Source: Trissonchulus latispiculum
Lineage: Eukaryota > Nematoda > Enoplea > Enoplida > Ironidae
Direction of reading: 5' to 3'
Length of the DNA: 64,000 bases
Assembly: GCA_030248195.1 (NCBI GenBank)
Contig: JASAND010010952.1
Coordinates: 1-64,000, forward strand
Part shown: positions 1 to 11,464 of the stretch, piece after piece
How positions within the stretch are numbered: position 1 is the first letter of the stretch
Layout of the letters: the number at the start of each line of letters is the position of its first letter
Made by a program: the position numbers and the translations under genes
Notes under the pieces: model-generated
Database searches by the model: none
Seen by the model: the letters and a program-made list of their open reading frames with translations, nothing else
What the model was told of the DNA's origin: nothing

Positions 1-70
1 TACAAGCAGTTAGAGTTTTGACACTAATTTAAACATGTATTTGAAATTGTCTCAATCCATAGATTAGCAA

Positions 71-1294
71 TCATGAAGTTTCAGTTTTGTGATTTAGAGC
101 ATACCGATTGAACACAAACTGCCCAACGATATCAAACATTTGAACTACTGACAGGAATGATGCGCCAAAGCAAAGTCCTAAAATTCCCCCAATGTCGGCG
201 ATGAATCTTTCCCAGTCATATGTTTTGAATTCCTCATAAACAACAATTTCTTGTGTTACTAGTGCGCTTACATAGATCTCAGTTTTATTTCTGGCAGGGA
301 TTGCATCCAGAGACATCAACATTTGAGTCGAGTCACAGGGCCTGTGACATCGTTTAATACAGTTATCATAACAGGAGGACTTATTTGCTGTCTTAACTTG
401 AAACACCAAACTACATTTTTCCATTAGGTCAACGTTGAATTTAAGGACGGAACAATTCTGTGATAATTGAAGACATTTGTCCTCACACTGCATGTAACAC
501 TGTTGTGATGCATCGACGTTCGGGTTGCATGGCTCCCTTACTCTATTGATCAGAATCCTTCTACTGGCTGTAACTCTTATGAAGTATTCAGATTTGGATT
601 TGATGCATAAAGTATGAAAATACCAAAGATCCGTTCCAAACACTAGTTGATAACAGTTTGGACTGTAGTGGACGCACAAATGGTCAGGATCTGTGTCAAT
701 TATTTTGAAGCTGATTGACGTTTTTTCTGTAATTTCTGACGAACAGTTTGACACGGCTTTGTAGCAAATTACGTACTGGCACCAGGCTACTTCATAACAC
801 AGGTCCGGGCTGAATGAATAGATCGGTGAAGGCGAAACCACCCGATTTACAAGAGAAGCCGCATTTCTTAAGTTATGTTCACTCAGTTTCCTGTAAACTG
901 AATCAGATACATTCTTATAGTTATGAAATAGCTTCTCGCTGTTATAAGACGTTTTCAGGCTGAGGGGATATGCAATTCGATCGACAATGAATTCTTGCTC
1001 TAATTGACTAAGATTCAGTTCAGTTAGCCTTGACTTGTTGATAGGGCACGTCGGGATTATGTTGATTTCCGGTAGTGATTGGAAATAATGCAAGTTAAAC
1101 GACATTGCAGTAGGCTCTTCACAAAATAGTTTTATATTTCTGATGAATTGATATGATAAAAATACAAAGGCTCCAGTTATTAATATGGTCCATGTGATTC
1201 TTGCTGGTACGTTGTGGTAACTGCCAAGGGAAGAAAACCCATGTATTGAAGTCTTTTGACAGAATGCAGAAAACGTCGAGCCTCCACTGTCCAT
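71..1294 (-). CDS. DEG/ENaC-family sodium channel subunit, single exon
   Basis: Predicted 407-residue plasma-membrane subunit of a DEG/ENaC (epithelial sodium channel/degenerin/ASIC) channel; members assemble as trimers that conduct Na+. Seen in the sequence: cytoplasmic N-terminus with the conserved His-Gly pair (residues 18-19, in TSIHGFSS), TM1 at about 33-51, a large ectodomain with about 19 cysteines including CYMQCEDKC and CYDNCIKRCHRPC, then the signature end FIADIGGILGLCFGASFLS with the G-x-S selectivity-filter motif (GAS, about 377-379) and TM2 at about 364-391. The post-TM1 block SLPEINIIPTC is a diverged form of the family's FPAVTIC. Starts at ATG, ends at TGA, no interruption. Length is slightly short for the family (usually 450-650). 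The gating stimulus cannot be inferred. Being intronless it differs from the multi-exon relative at 38-57 kb; retrocopy origin is possible but unproven. Confidence 0.93.
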   Translation of the reverse strand: MDSGGSTFSAFCQKTSIHGFSSLGSYHNVPARITWTILITGAFVFLSYQFIRNIKLFCEEPTAMSFNLHYFQSLPEINIIPTCPINKSRLTELNLSQLEQEFIVDRIAYPLSLKTSYNSEKLFHNYKNVSDSVYRKLSEHNLRNAASLVNRVVSPSPIYSFSPDLCYEVAWCQYVICYKAVSNCSSEITEKTSISFKIIDTDPDHLCVHYSPNCYQLVFGTDLWYFHTLCIKSKSEYFIRVTASRRILINRVREPCNPNVDASQQCYMQCEDKCLQLSQNCSVLKFNVDLMEKCSLVFQVKTANKSSCYDNCIKRCHRPCDSTQMLMSLDAIPARNKTEIYVSALVTQEIVVYEEFKTYDWERFIADIGGILGLCFGASFLSVVQMFDIVGQFVFNRYALNHKTETS

Positions 1295-1551
1295 GCCTGC
1301 TTACACAGAATCTTGTTCAGCTGTTTGATTTTCTAAATGGCAAAGTAAATCTGTGAACAGGAAATGTTGTATTTGCAGTTTAGATGGAATAAAAAGGTTA
1401 GCACTTAGCGAAACTGATGCTGCTTTAATGTAAGTAAGTAAGTTAGAAACTAAGATATAAAGTAAGTTAATAAGTGAAAGTAGGCCTACGTCTTGAACGT
1501 TGGAATGCACTATCAGCCTACCCACTAATTTAAGCTGGAGCACATGAACAA
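1295..1551. other. Upstream flank of the intronless channel gene
   Basis: The 5' side of the minus-strand channel gene. Short open frames only, no recognised product, and no confident promoter motif. Confidence 0.4.
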
Positions 1552-1750
1552 ACTAGCGAGTAAACGAGGTGGGAACCTTTTTTGGCGGAATTTTCGACCA
1601 TCTCCGATTTTGTTCCTTTTCACCTATTCTGTGGCATACACGGCATATTTTAACGTATTTATAGAATCTATATCGAGTCTCTTATGGTTGAAGAGTAATT
1701 TCAGCACAAAGGGGAGATTCTTTCTGTGTGCCAGAGGAATCTCGCTAACA
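1552..1750 (+). repeat. Dispersed repeat family R1, copy 1
   Basis: One of several copies of a roughly 200-bp repeat. The shared core reads ttttcgaccatctccgattt followed by a cattttcacatattt-like block and, about 60 bp later, gagtaatttca. Other copies lie at 3925-4100 (minus), 14270-14340, 48215-48425 and 50545-50625 (minus). The open frame at 1544-1885 is translation of this repeat: the same frame (FRPSPIL) recurs in the 48-kb copy, so it is not treated as a gene. Confidence 0.65.
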
Positions 1751-4293
1751 ACAGAACGTAGCAGTTCCGAGTTAATTTTATGTTATAAATACGATCTCGA
1801 AGGGCAATCTGTAGGAATCGGAAGTTTAGTTTATGCCTTCAAAATTTTTAAGAAAACCTTGAAGTTTGAGAACAGCCAAATCTGACTGCTTCGTACAGTT
1901 GAAATTTGGATCAGCAACATTGATGAAACATTCTGAAAGTTGTTAGGCCTAATCAAAAATTCTACTCCTTATTCGTCACAGCTTATGACAAGACATTTCG
2001 ATCGATACCAATTGATCCTGGTTTGCCCCTCCCTGGTTTTGTAATTTCTCTGGAGCAGAAATACTGAATTTTTTGTAAAATTTCGGAAATTCGCGTATTG
2101 GCAGATAACATAGAACTATGGCAACACAACCTACAAAATGTTAGACTATCTATTTACTCACCATCATTGATGACTTTAGATCAAGCTTGAGTACAGATGT
2201 TGCAGCTTTAGTGCTATTATTATTAAATTATTTTTTCTTCTTGGAAGATTCAAGAACTCAAGAATCTTGAGTTAAATAGTTGCCGTGGTCAAGGCATCCT
2301 AGCGCCGGTGGTGCTCTATGAATCACTAAATAAAACCTTAACGTAGACTTTACCATTAAAGGCTTTTGTCTGCATCAGTTATCAAAAATACAACCAAATA
2401 AAGCTACACTCAAGGGAGTTCAGGTGTAAATTGCCTGTTTTGCTGCAGCACCGTCGTTTTCACCCATTTTCAAATGTAATGTGTAATGAAGCGGTTGAAA
2501 TTTGGCTCCAAAATTGCTCTGTTTTGCTCTTGCAATAATCCGCGTAAGCTTCGCCTAACAAGGCTGCCTCTGGATAGCAACCGCTTCGTACACGGACGGT
2601 CAGCGCTTTTACTGTATACAGTAAACTTAGACACCGGATCCTCAAGAGGTAATGTGTCCAAAAGTGAGAGTCCTTGTAAGTGGGGTCCAAAAGTGGGTTC
2701 TTTTTTGTGAGTCCGTTTGTTTATGGCAGAGGGGTCTAATGAATCGTGTTGGTAAGCGGGGTCGACACTTGCGGCTTGTTTAAGTTTCAAATCACAGTGA
2801 ATTTTGAAGCTTGGATCTTGATTACAAAACAAGATTGATGACTGATCAATTCTTTTGTCGGGGAGAGGGATCTAAATCTGTTCACTTAAGGGAGGGTCCA
2901 TCAGGAAAAATTTTTAGGCGACGGAAATTTTCCTCATTTTCATACATAAGTTAGCCACATATGTCGTGCATATTAAGTTTAAAGTTTGAGTTGTTTCGTT
3001 CAATTCTCTAGTTACGAGCCATCAACTGTGTGCATTTGAATACAAGCGTGCACAAGGGTGCTGCAGCCAACTGAGGCAAATTTTCGCAAATCAACTCCAC
3101 ATTGTTCGCTTATTTTATCATAAACCTTTAAAAACTTTTAACGAAAACATTTTTGGGCTTGATTAAAAGCTTCTTTAGAGAATTTCTCGGAGAAACAAGG
3201 CCCTTGTTCCTTCTGATGTAATGAAACATTTAACAGCAGTTAACTTAAAGTAGAAGCTTTTCCGACCCATTGTTCTATGAGAAGAATTCATCCCTGCAAT
3301 GAGAGCTTTCGATTGATGTAAAATATGCTATATTTTGAAAACGTTTAAAAATCGCTGTTTTCAGAAATTCTGGGTTCGAGGGTTCCTATGGCACGCTGAT
3401 ACTTACTGGACGTAGCTGTCAGCATAATTTATGCTGTAAATAGATCCAAAGATATGAATACACAAGTTGGAATACAAAATAGGCAGTTTAGGACCATACT
3501 GTTGTAAGAATTTAGCCAAATTTTCGAAAAAATCGAAATTTTAAAAATTTTGCTAAAATGCCCATTCTTGCGCCAAAAAATTTCAAAACTGGAAAAAGAT
3601 ACAATGGAACCATTGGTATCAATGGAACCGCCGATTCATCTACTACGGAACCCTGGAGTTAGAATTTTTATTTCGGCTTTTGATTTGGATCAATTTGCAA
3701 TTCTTTCCGAAGACTCCACTTTTCAGCTGCAAAAAACGTTGAATTTTGAAAATTTTCCACTGTTTTCGTCCAATAAAAATTTTTTTAAAAATTTTAGGGG
3801 CCTAAATCAAAATTCTACTTCCAGCGTACCGCAGTTTATGATTATAGCTACATTATAAATACAAAATTGTGCAGAACTACAACTGTTTGTCGAGAATTTT
3901 TTGGCGCAAGAATAAAATCACCACTTTTTCAGTTTCCTATGTTTAACACATGCGGACCTCAACTTTGAGGTGAAATTACTCAACTACCGTAAGAGATACG
4001 AGTTTAATTGTAAAACTCGTTAAAATATACCACTCAAAGATCATTATATGTGAAAATGAGCGAAATCGGAGATGGTCGAAAAATTGACCAAAACTGGCGG
4101 GCGATCCTTTGTCCTCAGCATGCTGTCCTGCATTTTCGACACTCCCGAAGCCTGCCGGCTCTGGATGGAGGGCCTACGGTATTTGGTCTATGAGGCTACC
4201 TGTGCCCCCTATCCTTGTCTGGTATGTACGTTTACGAAACAGATCTTTGTGGATTTTATTCATGTGTTGGGTGGGGGCGGGGAGGGTGTCGAT
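1751..4293. other. Gene-free interval
   Basis: No recognisable gene. Contains the minus-orientation R1 copy at 3925-4100 and a loose AT-rich inverted arrangement between about 3488-3590 and 3890-3920, where cattcttgcgccaaaaaatt is mirrored by a ttttttggcgcaagaat block. Overlapping frames at 2460-2832 on both strands have no motif or splice support. Confidence 0.5.
3925..4100 (-). repeat. Dispersed repeat family R1, copy 2
   Basis: Reverse-complement copy of R1. On the plus strand it shows gaaatcggagatggtcgaaa at 4062-4081, and reads outward into the ctcaaagttgaggt-like tail also present in the 48-kb copy. Confidence 0.6.
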
Positions 4294-4543
4294 GTTGACA
4301 AAGGTGAAAGAACAACTTCTGCTTTTATTGATTTCGGTCGATGCTTTTATGTGTTTGTATGTACAATGTCTGTTTTTATTGATTCACAGTACTCGAAGTT
4401 AGTCATGTCTAGATTGGAGAGCCAATTCGACGCGACGACTTCGAGTACTGTGAATCAATAAAAACAGACATTGTACATACAAACACATAAAAGCATCGAC
4501 CGAAATCAATAAAAGCAGAAGTTGTTCTTTGACCTTGGTCAAC
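4294..4543. repeat. Near-perfect 106-bp inverted repeat (hairpin element)
   Basis: Left arm 4294-4399 and right arm 4438-4543 are reverse complements with only a few mismatches, separated by about 38 bp. Arms contain tgcttttattgatttcggtc and gattcacagtactcgaagt. The high arm identity suggests a young foldback/MITE-type insertion or a transcript hairpin source. The two forward frames across 4072-4461 run straight through the left arm and are not considered genes. Confidence 0.85.
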
Positions 4544-4567
4544 ATTACTCGAACATTACCCCCACCA

Positions 4568-4735
4568 TTATTGACAAGGCTCGGTGTAAGCTCAGTGTAT
4601 GCTCAGTGTTTGCTCGGTGTTAGCTCGGAGCAGGCTTGGAGTGACTCTAAATCAATAAAAGCACCAAAGACAAAGTACATAAAAGCACGAACGACAAAGT
4701 ACATAAAAGCAGGCACAATACTTAACTCTAACAAA
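4568..4735 (+). repeat. Short imperfect tandem repeats
   Basis: A run of gctcggtgtaa/gctcagtgtat-type 11-12-mers (4578-4630) is followed by repeats built on acaaagtacataaaagca (about 4665-4710), a motif related to the arm of the preceding inverted repeat. Confidence 0.6.
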
Positions 4736-4739
4736 GATG

Positions 4740-6103
4740 TCTAGTTGCGAATACAATAAACCATACCAGTGTTTAAGGAATATTATTAGATGAATTTAGC
4801 TGTGGGGATCAGGGAGTGTAACCGGAGTAGAGAGCGAACAGACCAGAGGTGTTAAGACAGTGAAGGAATGTGACGGTCTGAAAAAGCTTGTATAGGTGGG
4901 AGGGAATATCTCAATCCAATGATTGGGGGTCGAAAAACGGATACTATACTACTCCCGTGTTTTTAAGCCAAAAGATAAGAGAGTTTTGGTTTTTGGCCTT
5001 AGGCTCCCAGTAGGTAGACCTGACACGGGATTGGTTGTGTTATGGCTGGATAGAGGACACAAAAATGAACATTCTTGCTTTTACAACCTTTGAGCTATCT
5101 CCACTGGTTAAGTCAGTATAAGCAAAAAATCATTTTGTGGGTCAAAAAATGGCCATGAAGCAAAATGAACTGTTTATGTTCAACGGTGAATTTCCAACTT
5201 ATTCTTAGCACTGCCTTGATTAGCAATGAGGGTTTTTGTCGGAAGGGGCCCTGCAGGGGAGTTTTTCCAAGCCGGCGAGAATTCTTGATTTCAAATTTTC
5301 TTTATTATTTGGGAATGATTTAAAGTTGTGTAGCTTAAATTTGCGTGGCGGGGGCTTTCATTAACAGGTGCATAATCTTCAAAAGAAATGCTTTTCACAA
5401 GTAACCCTTTAGTTGAAGTAAAAGCTTCAGGTGTTTTGTTGCAATATGCAAATTAACTTATGCGACATGTTTTCAGTTTGCTAAAGTGAGTGAGGTCGCA
5501 TTAGAAGAGATTATGCTGATTTGGTCAACTAACTTTCGCTAAAACCGAACCTTAGTCTGTTCGCTCAACATTTTATACATGCGAGAACGCAACAATATTT
5601 AACATGTTTTCTTTTAGTTTGTTGAGTTTGTTTGAGCAAGCTTTAGAACATACATAAGATTGAAATTACAGTATAAGGCGACGGTTATTTTTCTTAATTT
5701 GTTTTATTAGCTTTCAGTTTCCATATTTTGAGGAATGTCTTGACTGGTTGTCGTCGAAATTTTTACGTTTGGGAACTAAACTTATCCCAAGCAAAATGTC
5801 AACCGAAAAATCTGAAACATCAATCTCTTCAACTGTTCCATAAGTCATTTGTAACTAAATTGTCTGAATTCAGAGAAATACTTGATCAAAAACATCCCAG
5901 TTGACATCTTATAAATTTCGTTTCTGTTCTCAGACAGGAATTTAAATGTAAAAATTTGAGCGAATTTCAATGACAAACTCTTTGTAAAACTCGCTCAACC
6001 ACCAAGAGCTAATGTTGGCACGGCAACAACCATAGCAACCAGTGCCTCCGTTCTGGTACTGCAGGTAGTATATATTAGCAGATACCAGAGAAAAACTTTA
6101 TTT
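4740..6103. other. Gene-free interval
   Basis: AT-rich DNA without a long open frame, recognisable exon or RNA gene. Confidence 0.5.
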
Positions 6104-6418
6104 ATGTTATTTTTCTTGGTTGAGAGCGGTCGGTTACAATGTTTTGGTGGTGTTGGTTTGGTGTTAATTGGCGTGAAGATTAGTGTGTTTAAAAACAGCG
6201 AATCAGAATTTTCAACAAAAGATGCCGCCCTTGAAGATGCTGCAATGATTGACTTTTTTGCTGATTCCTTCGGGACTCCAATGTTGGCTATTATAGAAGA
6301 AAAGTATTTGATAAATTTATGGAACTTGACTAAACCAGTTCTCCGACTTTGTGTGAAGAAGTGTGGGCATATTGTAACTTACCCGTCAACGTTTGTCGTT
6401 CGACAAGATGTTGTATGA
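6104..6418 (+). CDS. Unrecognised 104-codon open frame, doubtful
   Basis: ATG-initiated frame with a hydrophobic start (MLFFLVESGRLQCFGGVGLV) and a more polar remainder. No family motif, splice-site pair or neighbouring exon supports it, and a frame of this size can arise by chance in 64 kb of AT-rich DNA. Listed because it is the only ATG-initiated frame of its size in the 4.7-7.5 kb interval. Confidence 0.12.
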   Translation: MLFFLVESGRLQCFGGVGLVLIGVKISVFKNSESEFSTKDAALEDAAMIDFFADSFGTPMLAIIEEKYLINLWNLTKPVLRLCVKKCGHIVTYPSTFVVRQDVV

Positions 6419-7549
6419 ACTGAAATCAATGTGATATCATTGTACTGCAATCATCAGTCATATATCATCTACTGTTTTACAAAAGAGGCTGGATATCTTT
6501 TATCCACACTTATTCGTTCAAATTCCTCCATCCTCATGCATGGAAATACTATATCTATGTGTAGTGATTCCGATTCGGAAGTTGCTGACTTGCCTGATAT
6601 TTGATTCGCTGTTTTGTTTGCTAAAACAATTTACATGTATGGTACAATATTTATTGAATGATGGCTGAATGATGATAATATTCTTGAAACTGTTGATCAC
6701 CTTTCAAACTGTTCTAAGACATTTTTCTAAATCCTAAACTTTTCACAACCTTTTAAAATTTAAAGTTTTTACTTTTTGTAGTTTTTAAGTAGTTAATTTT
6801 CTAACCCTTTCAGAACTATTCACCAACCTCTTAAACGTTTCGTAACTTTTAAAACTTTTCCACAAGTTCATGTATAAAAACCTTACTGCTGCTGTATAGG
6901 GAAACCGAAAGTTTGATACATTTATTTAAGGGTGAAAATTGTGATGTTGTAAAGTTGTAAAGTTGTTAAGTATTTCGCAACAGTTTAAAGTGTAACCGTT
7001 TGGTGCAAAAACAAATTATATAAAATAACTGCTATATACTGTGTATAAAATTTTAAGGAAAGTTTGCCGCTAAAACTGAATTGGTTTTGAGGTTACGCGT
7101 TACTGGAGTGACGTCTGTTTGCTGTTTTCAGTTTTCAGTTTTCGAAGCGAATTGAATATTTAATGCTAATGTTAGCTATCTGCATTTGTGTGAACGTTTT
7201 GGTGTTTGTTATTTTGGCCGGATAAATTGGATTTTGTCCAGTTTGGAGGACCTAATAATCATATTTACAATTTACAAGTAAGCTTCTTTAGTTTTCACTA
7301 ATTTGCTTGACTTATAACAGCTACTGTTGAAATTGGCAAATTAATATTACACACACTAATTGAACTTTAAGGAAAACATAATTTTAAACAAATCTTGAAC
7401 ATACAGGAATCTATCGGTAGAAATAAAGACATCGAATGTTAAGGTAAAGTTCAAGTGTCATTTAGTATTTGTATTGGGAAATAACCATTGGCAACTATGC
7501 AACCGTCAATCAAACTTTGAATCCTGATATAAATAATAGTTTCAAGTTT
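6419..7549. other. Gene-free AT-rich interval
   Basis: No open frame or motif worth calling. Sequence drifts into the satellite-like array that follows. Confidence 0.5.
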
Positions 7550-8960
7550 AAAACGTATTTCAAAGTTGTGATTGATTGAAAATCGTAACTATATAACTCA
7601 ATTATACTTTAGTTAAATCTAAATAAAGTTGTCTTAACAAGATTCAGCATGTTTGCAAACCTTTATCGCTTGCTGAAATTCAGATTAGAAATCAAAGTTT
7701 GAAGTTTCAAACTGATCAGAAATCAATAAACAATCAATAATTAACATGATTACTATTACGTAAGAGCTAAGTAAAGCATTTGTATTAGAGTCAACAAGTT
7801 GAAAAACATTTTTCAAGTTAAAAACTTATTTCAAAGTTGTGATCACAAACTGATCAGAAATCGATTAATCGATCAAGATCAATAATTTAACTGATTATAG
7901 CTTAGTAAAATCTAAATAAAGTTGCTTTCACAAAAACCACCTTGTTTGAAAACTGTTTAATCCGATTCTTGAATTTTAGACTTAAAATCGAAGTTGTGAT
8001 AACGAACTGATCAGAAATCGATAAACAATCAATAACTTATTTGATTACAATTATGTGTAAGCTAAGTAAAGTTATTTGCTTTAGACTTAGCAGGATGAAT
8101 AACATTTATATCGAAAATTTCAAGTTTACAACTTATTCCAAAGTTGTGATTAGCGAACTGATGGCCAATAATAAGAATTCGGAAGTCAATCAAAAAATTG
8201 ACTGATTACATCTTTAAGTTAAATCCAAATAAATAATGATAAGTAATAATAATAAAATCTATAAGTTTGAAAACTTCTGGTTCACAATTTTTTATGCTCA
8301 AAATACAAACTAAAGTCTGCTATAACAAACAGATCGGAAATCGATCCATCATAGCATGATCACAGCATGGCATAAGTTAGGTAAAGTTATTTTGATTAGA
8401 TTTAGCAAGTTGAAAAACATTTATGTCGAAATTTTCAGGTTTGTAAGTTTATTTTAAAGTTGTGATCAGGATTTGATCAGTACTCGATAATTGATGATTA
8501 GTAAATAAGATAGCAGCTTAAGCCTATATAAAGTTCCACAAGTTTCAAAATCTTTACCCTGAAATTTTTATGTTTGAAAGTTTACCTCAAAGTTGTGATC
8601 ACGAACTGATCAGTACTCGATAATTGACCAATCATAGCATGAACGCAACATGACATAAGTTAAGTAAAGATATGTTGAATAGATTCAGCAAGTTAAAAAA
8701 CATTTATGTCGAAATTTTCAAGTTCGACAGTTCACGAATTGATCAGTAATCGATCAACTCGATAGTTGATCATTAATATGACAGACAGCTTAGCTAAACA
8801 TAAATAAAATTGCTTTAACCAGATTCAGCAAGTTTAAAAACTATTCACGATTTTTTATGCTCAAAATAAGAACTAAAGTTTGCAATAACATTCTTTTCAG
8901 AAATCGATAACTGAATAATCATAGCATGATCATGATAAGGAAAGTTCGGAAGTTGATTTT
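7550..8960 (+). repeat. Degenerate ~150-bp satellite-like array
   Basis: The block caaagttgtgat followed by gaactgatcagaaatcgat recurs in diverged form near 7560, 7830, 7990, 8143, 8310, 8455, 8590, 8730 and 8870. Spacings are mostly 135-165 bp, with one of about 270. Between blocks, taagctaagtaaagttattt and gaaaaacatttatgtcgaaa recur. This is an old tandem array of about nine units; no gene lies within it. Confidence 0.75.
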
Positions 8961-9600
8961 AAAATCACGCACTAATTAATTAATTAAACGGATTAATATT
9001 TGATACTTAATGATCAATAATATAATTACATACATAAGCATTGCTGAGTAATGATTAGCTAAGCTACTAATGCTAATACATGTTTACTAACATCGATTTA
9101 GTATAATGAATTGTACTTAATATTTAACTTACTATACATAACAAATGCTTGCTTATATATTGAGCTGTTTACGACACAGTTAAATTACAAGGCACGTAAT
9201 TTGTCATCGAGAAAGAAATCAAGAATTAAATCATGTTATTGTCTCACAGCCAGACGTTGCGTAATTTTTTCAAACTAATGACTCATATTAATCCAAATTG
9301 TGTTGCCATAACCGTTGTTTGGCCCAAAATATATGCAACACAACCTTTTTCTATTATCTTAGATCAAACAATCTCAGACAATTTCATCCAACTAAATAGA
9401 TCACATCTTCCTTTGGGCAAAAAAGAAAGTGCGCCAAATTACAAGCACGAGGTCAGGTTTATTCGGACACCTTGGGTGATATAATCCAAATTTTATAATG
9501 AAATTATGTGAAATTTCATTAGTTAGATTCGTACGATTGTTTATGCTTAGCTTCGTTTGTTCGAACTTCGTTATAGAAAGAGTTAAGAAAGAGTTCGATA
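8961..9600. other. AT-rich flank of the satellite; no supported gene
   Basis: Holds an 83-codon ATG frame (9233-9484) with no recognisable motif or splice support. Nothing else seen. Confidence 0.4.
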
Positions 9601-10190
9601 ACCTACCGGTGACTAGTGTCGAAGCGACGGATGAATCTTAGCAAGAACAAATTTTCATGTACTTCTTGGACTCGTCCAAGCTTCATTGCACCCAATTTGC
9701 GACGCATGACAAGGATGGAAATATGTACAGGAATTTCAAAGTGAATCATTGGATCAAACATTTGGTCTATGCGAAGTCAATGATTACATTGATGCTGGGG
9801 CTGCTGCGTTTTAAGTCATGTGGAGGTTCATCCTAGAGGAAGGAGCCAGCGTCAAAGAGGAGGAAGTAAAAATAAAATTTAATGTTCAACAGGACAAACT
9901 TATGGACTTAGAGGAATTTGGGTTCAAGACCCTCATTGGATAGTCAGGATGGCTGTGGAAGGTAAGCTTACGTATCGCTATATGCGTGGTTATTAGAATC
10001 CAAGACGAAGACCCAGGGCAAGGCCGAAGAAGAATCGGATGTGGAACCCTATTACGGTACTGGTGAAGGAACTTCTTGGACGGATCCCTGCAAGTTTGGG
10101 ATGGACCCAAGGAACCGAAATAATGGGTGGCGACGAAGGTAGATACATCGACTATAAAAGTTGTGGTGGTGGTGGTGGTTGAGGCATACC
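9600..10190 (+). pseudogene. Degraded coding-like stretch, family unknown
   Basis: Forward frames alternate between protein-like segments: FATHDKDGNMYRNFKVNHWI (about 9697-9756), then EEGASVKEEEVKIKFNVQQD after a frame change (about 9835-9900), then YYGTGEGTSWTDPCKFGMDP (about 10050-10110), with stops and shifts between. The composition looks like an old mobile-element or viral-type ORF, but I do not recognise the family. A ggt repeat at 10158-10179 sits at its end. Confidence 0.3.
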
Positions 10191-11089
10191 AGCAGGTAGG
10201 CCCTTAACTTTTCACGTTTTATTCCCGGATTATTTATTTATTTGTTCGCTACATCAAATGAAACGAGAAGCGAATAATGAAGAGGAGAAGTGTTACTGAC
10301 ATTTCAAAATTTTACTGTAATAAGGACTCGACAATGGTGATAAAACGGTAAAAAATAAAAAATAAAACGCCAAAAATGTTTATCCCGCATATATCGCTTC
10401 GACACATATTTTTCTCGTATGTTATAGCTTGAACAATACAGTTAATATTTTGTTGACTTTGTTTATTTATTTAAGTCGCAGGAAGGTTAGGTATAAGTTA
10501 AGCCCACATTTTAAACTGTTTGAATCAGTCTACCTTTATGTCACCACAACTTTGTTCCTGATTAGCCACGTAGCGGAACAAAACCAACCTCAGAATATGG
10601 AAGCAACGTTTTGAAATCAGCATTGTTTGGAATTAAAGAAAATCAAACTTGTTAATTTGGATTTAAGAATTTATAGCTTTATTAATCTAGCAGTCTTGAC
10701 TTAAATTGTGTGTAAATTTTCCTAGAGTGCAACGGATTTAGCAGCGCAAACATCAGTGTAATTTTCTTCCTTTTAACAGAAGAATTCAGGTGTGATTGGT
10801 GGGAAATTCTTAAATGCCATGTGATGGAGGCCCTTTTGTATGCTAAATTTTCTCAGAATTTTTGAAATGTTAAGAGGACTGTTAAACACAGACTTTTCTA
10901 CCCTGCTGGAAAGAGAAATGGATTCAACTGGTTTGGCGTGCGGCGTTTGGAAATCTATGAGTGGGAAAGTTCATTTGCCCGGACTCCCCTGCCCCGCCCA
11001 AACTTGTTAGGCCAAGCACTGATGGAGGTGCGCCTACAGTATCGTTTACGGTACGTAAATTCTCAAATTGTGTTTAAGTGTGACATACT
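10191..11089. other. Gene-free interval
   Basis: A 61-codon frame at 10429-10614 is unsupported. No motif recognised. Confidence 0.45.
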
Positions 11090-11464
11090 GTGTTATACGT
11101 TTGTCTAATTGTGCATGCCTGGCGCGAAAATTCAACATGTTCGAAAATAGCGCACGGTTGGATGTGGCCTAAGTTTCGCCGTGTTATTGTTTTGGCCGGA
11201 ACTAACGACGTCCCTCGCAGGCGTAAATATAAGCATGGAATGGCTCCCGTTTGCGCCCGTGATGGCGCCCAGAAACCCGTCAATGTCAGTCAAGTTATCC
11301 GCCAGTTTGAAACTGGTTTATCTCATTTTGTTTCTGAACAGCCCAGTACCCAAATTGCTGTCTGCGAGTTATTGCCTCGACCCTGTGACAACCTCACTGC
11401 GGGTTCCTACCAGCAAAGTGACATTCAAAAATGTATCCTGGCTATTAATAATAAGCTCAGCTAA
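11090..11464 (+). pseudogene. SGNH-hydrolase-like fragment (retroelement-type)
   Basis: Open frame containing RVIVLAGTNDVPRRR and, about 50 residues later, IAVCELLPRPCDNL. The VLxGTND block resembles block III of SGNH/GDSL hydrolases (Gly and Asn of the oxyanion region), and the following SQVIRQF..GLSHF then LLPRPCD spacing is what I associate with SGNH-domain proteins carried by invertebrate retroelements. The N-terminal GDS block and the C-terminal DxxH block are not visible, so it is a fragment. The frame begins on a non-ATG codon and ends at TAA. Downstream T-rich DNA gives hydrophobic frames that are not convincing genes. Confidence 0.45.

Noticed and set aside
1544..1885. 113-codon plus-strand open frame
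   Set aside because: Translation of R1 repeat sequence; the same frame recurs in the 48-kb copy.
4072..4461. 129- and 97-codon plus-strand frames
   Set aside because: Cross R1 and the left arm of a hairpin element.
7550..8960. CRISPR-like array
   Set aside because: Units are diverged, spacers are not unique inserts between exact short repeats, and the genome is eukaryotic.
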